A stretch of DNA of 16,910 nucleotides from Acidobacteriaceae bacterium (GTDB lineage Bacteria > Acidobacteriota > Vicinamibacteria > Vicinamibacterales > CAVVIG01), in NCBI GenBank assembly GCA_031274845.1, contig JAISPN010000154.1:1-16910 (forward strand), in the 5' to 3' direction. Shown one piece after another: positions 1-6,766 of the stretch. A program made the position numbers and the translations under genes. A model generated the notes under the pieces. That model did no database searches and was not told where the DNA came from. It saw nothing but the letters and a program-made list of their open reading frames with translations. How positions within the stretch are numbered: the stretch's first letter is position 1; each line of letters starts with the position of its first letter.

Positions 1-1231
1 TGAGGGCACTACTACCGCTGACATAATTATCCGACAGCACGATCTCCGAGCCGGTGAGTGTCACCGCGCCGCGACCCGAGTAGAGAGCTCCGCCTCCGGC
101 AAGTCCAGGGGTGATCGCCTTGTTTCCCTCCGCGTCGATCTTTCCGGCCGCTGTCAGCGTGATCTCGCCGGTGGCATAAATCGCACCTCCCACGGCTTGG
201 ACAGCGCCGGTGGTGGCCGTGGCGGTCGCGGTGTTGTGGGTCAGCGTGATCGTGTCTCCGGTGATCGTGACCGGTATTAATTCCGATCCAAAGCCAACGC
301 CGATGGCGCCGCCATACACAGAACTGGTGACGACTCCGCTCGATCCGCTGACGGAATTCCCCGACAGTTCAACGGCGCCGCTCGATATCAACGTCACACC
401 CCTGCGGGCATAAATAGCGCCGCCGACGACTTGCTGGCGGCCGGTCAGACTATTCCCCAGGATCGTAATGCTGGCGCCGTTGATTGTCAGAGTGCTCGGC
501 GTGGTGTTGGTGGAGGTCGTGCCCGCTGAGATCGCCCCGCCTGTGTGGAAAGTACCGGAGACATCATTGACGGCGCCGTTCGACGAGTTATTTTGAACAA
601 GGATGGCGCCGGCTCCATTGCCGATGACGATCGCGCCGTTGCTGGTGAAGAGCGCACCACCCTCGGCGCGAGCTGTATTGTTCGTCAGCGTGACGTTATC
701 CGCGTTGATGACGAGATTGCCAGAGGGAGCGGTTGCCAGTTTCCTCACGATGAGCGCGCCGCCGCTCCTCCCCGCCTTGTTATCCGAGAAGGTGACATCG
801 CTGCCGTTGATCGTGACCCCAGACGAGGAGGTGATGACCGCGCCGTCGAGATTGGCACTGCCGCCGGTGAACGTCACCAGCCCCCCGGTCAGGTTCACGA
901 TCACGGAACCGGTGGTGGTGTTCGTGAATAACGCGGTGCCATTGGTGCCGAGCACAGTGCTGTCAATCGCCACCACGCTTTCACCCGTGGCGCTATTGAT
1001 GGTGAGGCCACCTGCGCCTGTCGGCAATGTGACCGTGACGTTACCTGTGGCGGTCACGCCCTGAAGGTCGATGGTGGAACCATCTGCGGGATTGGCGGGA
1101 ACATTGCCGGAAAACGTCCCGCCGTCCAGCACGGTGTAGGTCTGCGCCCACGCCGAGTCAGGCATGACACTTTGCACCGCAATGAGGACCAGCGCCGACA
1201 GCACTCCTCTGACTCTCGATTGGCTTTTCAT
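1..1231 (-). CDS. Secreted polymorphic-outer-membrane-protein-like (GGAI/FxxN repeat) protein, N-terminal part; 3' end outside window
   Basis: The reading frame is open on the minus strand from ATG at 1231-1229 to the window edge, giving 410 codons. It starts with a clear signal peptide (MKSQSRVRGVLSALVLIAVQ...AWA, cleavage probably before QTYTV). The mature part is rich in Gly, Thr, Ser and Asn. It repeats an FxxN/LxxN element (FSDN, LTNN, LSGN, LTHN, LSDN) followed by GGA(I/L), for example GGALIV, GGALF, GGAIYA and GGALYS. This is the signature of chlamydial Pmp repeats, which form a right-handed parallel beta-helix in autotransporter passenger domains. A C-terminal barrel or anchor is expected but lies beyond the edge. 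Likely role: surface-exposed or secreted adhesin-like protein; substrate unknown. Several plus-strand open frames across the region are shadows. Only a weak purine run (gggaaaag) precedes the start. Confidence 0.85.
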   Translation of the reverse strand, partial: MKSQSRVRGVLSALVLIAVQSVMPDSAWAQTYTVLDGGTFSGNVPANPADGSTIDLQGVTATGNVTVTLPTGAGGLTINSATGESVVAIDSTVLGTNGTALFTNTTTGSVIVNLTGGLVTFTGGSANLDGAVITSSSGVTINGSDVTFSDNKAGRSGGALIVRKLATAPSGNLVINADNVTLTNNTARAEGGALFTSNGAIVIGNGAGAILVQNNSSNGAVNDVSGTFHTGGAISAGTTSTNTTPSTLTINGASITILGNSLTGRQQVVGGAIYARRGVTLISSGAVELSGNSVSGSSGVVTSSVYGGAIGVGFGSELIPVTITGDTITLTHNTATATATTGAVQAVGGAIYATGEITLTAAGKIDAEGNKAITPGLAGGGALYSGRGAVTLTGSEIVLSDNYVSGSSAL

Positions 1232-1646
1232 CAAATCTTTTCCCGGTCCAGCGCGGAGCTGGAGACGCATTCAGACACAGTGCTGTCCCGTTCGCGTGAT
1301 GTGCGCACGCGCGTTGGAGCGGTGACAGTGGTGAAATCTAGGCGCGGGCGGGCGGAGAATGCTCGCCGCGAAACGTTCTCGCGCGTTTCCGGCTTAAGAC
1401 TCGCCGGCCACCCGCAAGAGACGAGCGCTCGTTCGATTGGCTGGCAACCGCCAACGCGCTGAACGCACGCCGCGCGGCATGCGATGCGGTGTGCACGGCG
1501 AGGCGGCTCCCTCCGGGCGCACGAGGAGGCACGACAGCCATCTTTTCTGCTCAGTTCGCGCGACGAATCTCACGAGAGCCCCAAATGCCAGCCAAGCCTG
1601 TCACAACGTGTGGCAATTCAGTATTCATATGATCTTTACGATCAAT

Positions 1647-1674
1647 TTTATACAAAAATTTTTAACTGAGTCAA
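1647..1674 (-). promoter_or_regulatory. Predicted sigma70-type promoter with AT-rich upstream element, directed at the Pmp-like gene
   Basis: On the minus strand a -35 box TTGACT (1674-1669) is followed after 16 bases by a -10 box TATAAA (1652-1647). The 45 or so bases upstream of the -35 (to about 1720) are nearly all A/T, as in an UP element. Transcription would begin near 1640, leaving a leader of about 410 bases before the Pmp-like ATG. The boxes are seen directly; activity is inferred. Confidence 0.55.
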
Positions 1675-1836
1675 ATTTATTCCATTTGTAATCATAAAAA
1701 TATTTAAAAACACAAACTTTGTACCGAGGTTGTCAGTGGATTTGCGGGATCGGATGAGCTAGCTATCGGGTCAGTGAGCGAGCAGAGACACCGGCTTCGG
1801 GGGTAGGCTCGTTGCCGCGTGAAATGCTCCGGCCGT

Positions 1837-1880
1837 CAATGACCAGATCACCCAATCACCAGGTGAAATGACCAGACGGC
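1837..1880. repeat. Low-complexity degenerate repeat with a 15-base match near the Rieske gene
   Basis: The plus strand reads as imperfect iterations of an ATGACCAG / ATCACC theme; AATGACCAGA occurs twice (from 1839 and from about 1868). The segment ACCAGATCACCCAAT at 1842-1856 recurs exactly at 16394-16408. Both copies lie just downstream of the stop codon of a minus-strand gene. An outward 7-base inverted pair (GGCCGTC/GACGGCC) flanks this copy. Function unknown. Confidence 0.4.
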
Positions 1881-1910
1881 CAGAGGACGAGAAGACCGGA
1901 GGAGAGAATT

Positions 1911-3278
1911 TCAGTCGAGCTGCTTGTGGCAGTACTCGCAGTCGTCGCTGATGCGTGTGCCGTCGGCGGCTTTGTGTTCGCCGTCGTGGCAGCGGAAGCA
2001 GCCGGCGGATGTGGAGTGACCGATGTTGTCGGGGTAGGTGCCGAAGGTGACCTTCATCGACGGAAACACGTTGCGCCGGTAGATGGTCTGGAGCGCGGTG
2101 ACCGCACCAGCAAGCGCGGTGGCGTCAACCGTGGTTCTGGTGCTGTAGAACGTTCGCAGGTCGCGCGCGATTTCGTCGAGCCCCTGCTCTTTCGTCGGGT
2201 ACTCGGCCTGCACGAGGCGCACGCCTTCCCGGCGGACGAACGGCAACGACCGATTGATGTCACCAACCGCAATGGCCGCGTCGACCGCCTGCTCCGGTGT
2301 TTGCGCAATGCGGTGCGCCGGCGTGTTGTGGCAGTCGATGCAATCCATCACGCGGCGGGAGCCTTTGGCGATCTGTTCATCGGTGGCGCTCTCCACCTTG
2401 AATTCCTTGACGGCCCCGTTCCGATCGCGCAGCCGCACGAGCGGAATGGTCTGACGGTCGGCATCGGTGGAGACAAACTCAATGTGCACGTCAGGATCGG
2501 CGTGCCAGTGGATGGCGGTCGTGGCCGATGTCTTTCGGCCCGGTCCGCCGAGCATCATCTGCAGGTTCGTCACGCTCTCGCTGTTCTCTTCATCGTCGGC
2601 GTAGTCGTGTCTGGTGCGCAGCACTTCGCCGATGTCGCGGCCTGACCAGTGGCACCGGCCGCACGTCTCCTGCGCCGGACGCATGTTCGCCACACCGGGC
2701 ACCGGCCTCGGCACTTGCCGCGTGATCACGTGATAGAGCTGACGCATACCGGCCAGCTTCGACTGAATGAGCGCCGACGCCCCTTCGCCGACATGACACT
2801 CGGTGCAGGCAATCTGCGAGTGCGCCGCCGATTGCCACGCGATGTGCTGCGGCTCCATCGGCTCGTGGCACGTCTGGCCGCAAAACGACGGCGACTCCAT
2901 CCAGTGCACCGCCCCGCCTGCCGCGAACGTGACGAGGAGGAGGTTGAGCGCGGTGAGACCGAGCACCAGCAGCGACCAACGCACCGCGGTGGGATTGCTG
3001 AAGTCGACAATCGACCATCGGCGCGTCGAGGTCCCCTCGAGCTTTACGATCTTCGACTCGAGCCACATCCCGACCGGAATGAGCACGAGCCCGATGACGA
3101 ACAGGAGGGGGACGAGAACGAAGACGAGCAGGCCGACGTACGGATTCCGATCGAAGCCAGTCAACACCGCCGCGAGCAAGACGACAAACGCCACGGCGCT
3201 GACGGTCGTCAAAGCCATGCCGGCGACCGCGACCGGATGGCGAAGCAGGACAGTGCGACTGGCCACGCTGTGCGTCAC
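1911..3278 (-). CDS. Inner-membrane NapC/NirT-like hexaheme cytochrome c with three TM helices (quinol-cytochrome oxidoreductase candidate)
   Basis: 455 residues from GTG at 3278-3276. Three hydrophobic segments lie near residues 15-41, 47-72 and 99-122. They are followed by haem motifs CGQTCH (133-138, a CX3CH spacing), CTECH (158), CGRCH (206), CIDCH (313), CFRCH (427) and CEYCH (447). The first part (CHEPMEPQ...H...CTECHVGEGA) resembles the NapC/NirT/NrfH quinol-oxidising fold; ordinary NapC has one TM helix and four haems. In outline (N-terminal membrane helices, NapC region, extra haems) it resembles Geobacter ImcH-type proteins. Expected role: electron exchange between the quinone pool and periplasmic carriers. 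The start overlaps the stop of the upstream cytochrome c by one base (TAGTG), implying translational coupling. It is the last gene of the operon. Confidence 0.88.
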   Translation of the reverse strand: MTHSVASRTVLLRHPVAVAGMALTTVSAVAFVVLLAAVLTGFDRNPYVGLLVFVLVPLLFVIGLVLIPVGMWLESKIVKLEGTSTRRWSIVDFSNPTAVRWSLLVLGLTALNLLLVTFAAGGAVHWMESPSFCGQTCHEPMEPQHIAWQSAAHSQIACTECHVGEGASALIQSKLAGMRQLYHVITRQVPRPVPGVANMRPAQETCGRCHWSGRDIGEVLRTRHDYADDEENSESVTNLQMMLGGPGRKTSATTAIHWHADPDVHIEFVSTDADRQTIPLVRLRDRNGAVKEFKVESATDEQIAKGSRRVMDCIDCHNTPAHRIAQTPEQAVDAAIAVGDINRSLPFVRREGVRLVQAEYPTKEQGLDEIARDLRTFYSTRTTVDATALAGAVTALQTIYRRNVFPSMKVTFGTYPDNIGHSTSAGCFRCHDGEHKAADGTRISDDCEYCHKQLD

Positions 3279-3619
3279 TATTTCAGGCTGGCGAGATACG
3301 CCACCAGCGCGTCAAGCTCCTCGGCCGGCAGCTTCGAATAGCGATTCGGCATGGGTGGTTTCTTCGTCGACTGCGCTTTCGCGGTCATCGCGGTCGGGTC
3401 GACGATCCAGTGATGGATGTCCTCCGTCGAGAGTTTCCCGCCGACACCGTCGAGCGGATTCGACTTGTTCCCCTTGCCGGCAATCCCGTGGCACGTCGAG
3501 CAGCGCTGCGCGGTGTAGACCCCTTCGCCCTTCTTGACGAGCGCCGCATCCTGGGCGTGCAGCGTCAAGCCGAGACTGAGCACACCGCTCATGATCATGA
3601 TCGTCTTCATTCCCTTCAT
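3278..3619 (-). CDS. Small periplasmic monoheme class I cytochrome c
   Basis: 113 residues. I chose ATG at 3619 because GGAGG at 3629-3625 lies 5 bases upstream; an in-frame ATG at 3637 would put that site inside the coding region. A signal peptide (MKGMKTIMIMSGVLSLGLTLHAQ) precedes the mature domain. One haem motif CSTCH is present, and a PPMPN segment near the C-terminus supplies the expected distal Met ligand. Together these define a class I cytochrome c. Placed between the outer-membrane conduit genes and the NapC-like cytochrome, it is the natural periplasmic shuttle between them. Its stop shares one base with the next gene's GTG. Confidence 0.9.
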   Translation of the reverse strand: MKGMKTIMIMSGVLSLGLTLHAQDAALVKKGEGVYTAQRCSTCHGIAGKGNKSNPLDGVGGKLSTEDIHHWIVDPTAMTAKAQSTKKPPMPNRYSKLPAEELDALVAYLASLK

Positions 3620-3624
3620 TCCTG

Positions 3625-3629
3625 CCTCC
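3625..3629 (-). promoter_or_regulatory. Ribosome binding site deciding the cytochrome c start
   Basis: GGAGG on the minus strand, 5 bases before ATG at 3619. It sets the start inside the longest open frame, which would begin at 3637. Confidence 0.75.
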
Positions 3630-3645
3630 GATGACATTTTAAAAT

Positions 3646-5766
3646 TTACCAGTGATAGCTGGCGCCGAACATCCCCGTGTGCGCCGTATACGGCTGCTGC
3701 GTGTAGCCGAGTAGCATCGCACCCGGTTGCGCGATGCTGTCGATCACGCTGGGATCAAACGAAAAATCAAACACCCGATAGGGTTCGTAGACATAGCTCA
3801 ACGTCGCCGTCCAGTGTCCCGTCATCCGGTACCGCGCGTCGAAACGCAGATCCTGCAGCGTGTTGAACGTCTCTGGCAGCGGCGACGGCGTCGGCAGCGC
3901 CGAGCCGACGGTGTAGAGGATGTTGTTGCGCGCGCGCGAGTAGTCGTACGAAATGCGTGTCTCGGTCCGGCCGATCCGTGGCGGCCGCACGTAGAGCGAC
4001 ACGTAATTGATGATGTTCCTCGAATCGGCGGTCCAGTCGCGCGCGGCATTCGCCGCATCCGCGGCGGTTGTGGCCGACCGCGACCGCTGCGTGCCAGCAT
4101 AGCGCTCGTAGTTGTAGCTCGCGCCGACGCCAACGTCTTTCGGCAGCAGATAATCGGCGCTGAACGAGACGTTGCTGAAATCCGATCCCGTCAATCCAAA
4201 GTAGCTGTCGTTGAAGTGATCCGACCCCGTGCCGCCGCTGACGCTCAGCGTCAACTGCTCGGTGGGCGTGAGATCGATCTGGCCGACGACCCGATCGCGG
4301 ACGCGATTTGCCAGATCGTATTGACGCATCTGCGACTGCTCGCCGATCTCCACCAGCGACGCTTCGTCGAGGCCCGACCCCACCCGGTTCCCATGCTCGT
4401 AGTGCGCGCGGAACGTCACCCACGCTGCGCCAACCGCATCGGCCGAAACGCGGACGACGTTTTCGTTCGTCGACGTGAAGGTGCGGTAATCGTAGCCGTT
4501 GTGGTTGTTGGTGTAGCCGACCGTGAACGCCAACGGCGCGAGCCCGGTCCACGTGGCGTCAGCGTCGAAGGTGTCGCGGCTGTACGAGCGGAGTTCCGGT
4601 CCGCCGGTAACGCTCGTCGACAGCGACGTGTCGTAGCTGATGAACTGCGGAATCAACGTCTCGGGCGTCTTGTTGTTGTAGTCGTACTGGCGGAAGCGCG
4701 CGCTCAGACGCCACGACTTCTGCGGCCGCGACACGACACCAAGGGTCGTCGCCACGGTCTGCGCCGACGCGTCCGTCGTATCGCGCGGCAGCGTCAACTG
4801 CGGCAGCGCGCTGTTGATCGTAAACGGCAGCAACGGCTGGTTATTGTTCATCCACCCGAAGGAGAACGATCCGGTCACCTGCGTCTGATGGGCGAACTTG
4901 GCGTAGCCCGTGGTGCTCACGGTCTGCATTGAATTCGACGGCCACAACGCGGTCCGGCCCTGGCTCGGCGCGGTCGATGTTGTCGACCCGCTGGCGACGA
5001 GCGGGTTGTCCCACACGAGCGTGTCGTTTTGATTGTTGAACCACGAGCCGCTGTAGCCCGCGCGCAGCATCGCGCGCTGATTCGTCCACGAGAGCCCCAT
5101 GTCGACGTCGTTCGTGCGGGACGCGTACGGCATCGCGACTTCGGTGGTGTTGTTGAGCCCGAAGCTGGCGCCCCACGGCAACGTGCCGTCATGCTTCGTT
5201 GTCGTGAATCCACCCGTGACGTCAATGGCCGGTGTCGGCGTCAGGCTGATGTGGAGATCACCAATATCGCGGCGCTCTTGCAAATTGAACGGCGTGGCGA
5301 GCGGCACAAACGCCGAGTAGTTGCCCACCTGCCGGGCTGCGTTGTCGAGCACCAGCACGCCGCCACCAGCGGAGGTATACGGCGTCCGGGTGGTCGCGCT
5401 GTAGAACTCCGGAATCTGATCCCACGTCCCGCTGATGTTCAGCAGGCCGATCCGCTCGTAGCTGCCGAAATAGCGCTGATTTCGCCAGCCGACGTTGTCC
5501 GCGCCGGCCGTGAGATTCCACTGATCCGTCCCGCGCTGTAGACGCGCGTCCGTGAACAGGAGACCGTTCCGGAGATCGTCGTAGCGCTGCCATCGGGCCG
5601 CATCGCCGGAGATGCTGCTGACGCGGCCGAGCAGTTGAAACGTATTCCACGTCGGCGCAAACAGGCTCGCCTCGCTGTCGGCGTCCGGCGTCTGCTCCTG
5701 CTGCGCGTACGCAGGAAGCGCCATGCCCATCCACAAACTGCACGCAATCACGAACACTCGATACAT
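3646..5766 (-). CDS. mtrB: MtrB/PioB-family outer-membrane beta-barrel (porin sheath of decaheme cytochrome)
   Basis: 706 residues from ATG at 5766. A signal peptide (MYRVFVIACSLWMGMALPAYA) is followed by long stretches of alternating polar and hydrophobic strands rich in Tyr, Trp, Asn and Thr. The protein ends in the aromatic FGASYHW, as expected for a barrel recognised by the BAM machinery. The N-terminal part (LLGRVSSISGD..RWQRYDDLRNG) and repeated YNNKTPE / DYSRARNN-like strands match the decaheme-associated MtrB/PioB family. It would enclose the decaheme cytochrome encoded 17 bases upstream and allow electrons to cross the outer membrane. Shewanella MtrB carries an N-terminal CXXC; I see no cysteine in this mature protein. 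The frame stays open upstream to 6240, but that part is the out-of-frame shadow of the decaheme gene. An AGGA lies just before the ATG. Confidence 0.9.
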   Translation of the reverse strand: MYRVFVIACSLWMGMALPAYAQQEQTPDADSEASLFAPTWNTFQLLGRVSSISGDAARWQRYDDLRNGLLFTDARLQRGTDQWNLTAGADNVGWRNQRYFGSYERIGLLNISGTWDQIPEFYSATTRTPYTSAGGGVLVLDNAARQVGNYSAFVPLATPFNLQERRDIGDLHISLTPTPAIDVTGGFTTTKHDGTLPWGASFGLNNTTEVAMPYASRTNDVDMGLSWTNQRAMLRAGYSGSWFNNQNDTLVWDNPLVASGSTTSTAPSQGRTALWPSNSMQTVSTTGYAKFAHQTQVTGSFSFGWMNNNQPLLPFTINSALPQLTLPRDTTDASAQTVATTLGVVSRPQKSWRLSARFRQYDYNNKTPETLIPQFISYDTSLSTSVTGGPELRSYSRDTFDADATWTGLAPLAFTVGYTNNHNGYDYRTFTSTNENVVRVSADAVGAAWVTFRAHYEHGNRVGSGLDEASLVEIGEQSQMRQYDLANRVRDRVVGQIDLTPTEQLTLSVSGGTGSDHFNDSYFGLTGSDFSNVSFSADYLLPKDVGVGASYNYERYAGTQRSRSATTAADAANAARDWTADSRNIINYVSLYVRPPRIGRTETRISYDYSRARNNILYTVGSALPTPSPLPETFNTLQDLRFDARYRMTGHWTATLSYVYEPYRVFDFSFDPSVIDSIAQPGAMLLGYTQQPYTAHTGMFGASYHW

Positions 5767-5783
5767 AGTCCTGGCTTTCGCGA

Positions 5784-6716
5784 CTAGCGCATGAAGAACT
5801 GACCCGACGGGTGGTTCGACCCGTGGATGTTCGAGTGACAGTTCACGCACGATCGTCCGAGCATGCGATTGTTCTTGCTGGTGGTGACCGCCGCGTTGTC
5901 GTACACCGACGCGGGATGCCGGGTGGAGACATGGCACCGCTGACAGAGCATCGGCAGACGCGCGGTGAGCATCCGGTCGTTCGACGACCCGTGCGGATCG
6001 TGACAGGTCACGCAGTTTTCGCGCACCGGCGCGTGCTCGAACAACATCGGTCCGCGCATCTCGGCATGACAGCTCGTGCAGCTCTCGTTCACCGAAGTCC
6101 CGGTCTTGAGCGCTTTGACGTTCGTGACCGATCCATGCGGGTTGTGGCACGACGAGCACGACATCTTGCCTTCGCGCACCGGCATGTGTGACATCGAGCG
6201 CTCGACCTTGGACACCTGCGCGCGATGACAAGTCGCGCACACCTCGGTCTCGCTGCTCTTCACCAATTGATGTTCAGACGACTTCGACGCGTGCACGCTG
6301 TGGCAGGTAGTACACGCGAGATTACGCGACTCGTGGACGCTCCCCTCCCACGCCGCATGATCGCCGCGGTTGTGACAGGTGAGACACGTCTGATTCACGT
6401 CCGCCGGCGCTTTCGCCGACAGTGTTCGAATGTGCTTCTTCTCATCATCGTCGACGTGCGCCTGCCCCGGACCGTGACAGCTTTCGCAGCCGAGCGTCGC
6501 CATCGGCGTACGCGCATCGGCGGCCCGGCCATGCTTGGTCTGACGAATGCTCGCCTCGGACGCGTCGTGACACTGCGCGCACGTCTCGCTTCCGACGTAC
6601 CCGGGGGGCAACGCTTGCGATGCTTGCGGCGCCTGCGCCGCCGCCTGGGGTGATGTCAGCGCGGACGCCGACACCACGACCCACATCAACACGAACAACA
6701 AGAACGTCCGTTTCAT
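5784..6716 (-). CDS. mtrA: MtrA/PioA/DmsE-family periplasmic decaheme cytochrome c
   Basis: 310 residues from ATG at 6716, chosen because MKRTFLLFVLMWVVVSASAL is a typical signal peptide start and GAGGG lies 5 bases upstream; an ATG at 6755 would add a non-signal-like tail. Ten CXXCH motifs begin near residues 46, 77, 111, 135, 160, 187, 213, 235, 258 and 290, the number and size expected for MtrA and DmsE-type decaheme cytochromes. Spare histidines (KHGRA, HVDD, VHES, HNPHGS, HDPHGS, HGSNH) can serve as distal ligands. In Shewanella, MtrA lies inside the MtrB barrel and conducts electrons across the outer membrane. The MtrB-like gene follows 17 bases downstream. No surface MtrC/OmcA-like decaheme gene is present, so this looks more like the PioAB/MtoAB layout. 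A TTGACT occurs in the 50-base gap before it but without a good -10 box. Confidence 0.92.
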   Translation of the reverse strand: MKRTFLLFVLMWVVVSASALTSPQAAAQAPQASQALPPGYVGSETCAQCHDASEASIRQTKHGRAADARTPMATLGCESCHGPGQAHVDDDEKKHIRTLSAKAPADVNQTCLTCHNRGDHAAWEGSVHESRNLACTTCHSVHASKSSEHQLVKSSETEVCATCHRAQVSKVERSMSHMPVREGKMSCSSCHNPHGSVTNVKALKTGTSVNESCTSCHAEMRGPMLFEHAPVRENCVTCHDPHGSSNDRMLTARLPMLCQRCHVSTRHPASVYDNAAVTTSKNNRMLGRSCVNCHSNIHGSNHPSGQFFMR

Positions 6717-6766
6717 TGGCACCCTCGACACACTCCTCGCGGAAAAATCAGTCAATCAGATCGAGA

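Larger units (their letters stand above)
1232..1910. other. Non-coding stretch between the Pmp-like gene and the cytochrome operon
   Basis: I see no convincing gene in these 679 bases. Positions 1232-1600 are GC-rich, with only arginine-rich open frames typical of chance frames in GC-rich DNA. Positions about 1610-1735 form a sharp AT-rich island that contains a promoter directed at the Pmp-like gene. Positions 1837-1880 hold a low-complexity degenerate repeat. No hairpin plus T-tract terminator was found for the cytochrome operon ending at 1911. Confidence 0.6.

Noticed and set aside
210..1064. Plus-strand open frames opposite the Pmp-like gene
   Set aside because: The minus-strand frame has a signal peptide and regular repeats; the plus-strand frames are its low-complexity complements.
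1338..1541. 67-codon minus-strand frame in the leader of the Pmp-like gene
   Set aside because: Arginine/alanine-rich with no Shine-Dalgarno and no recognisable features; best explained by GC-rich composition.
1232..1600. Possible riboswitch in the long leader
   Set aside because: I looked for c-di-GMP, cobalamin, SAM and TPP core motifs by eye and found no convincing match; only short stems such as GAAACG/CGTTTC were present.
3727..4932. 401-codon plus-strand open frame
   Set aside because: Antisense to the MtrB/PioB barrel, with Arg/Val-rich sequence and no family features.
5767..6240. 158-residue upstream extension of the MtrB frame
   Set aside because: It is an arginine-rich frame lying wholly inside the decaheme cytochrome gene in another phase. 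The signal peptide at 5766 marks the true start.
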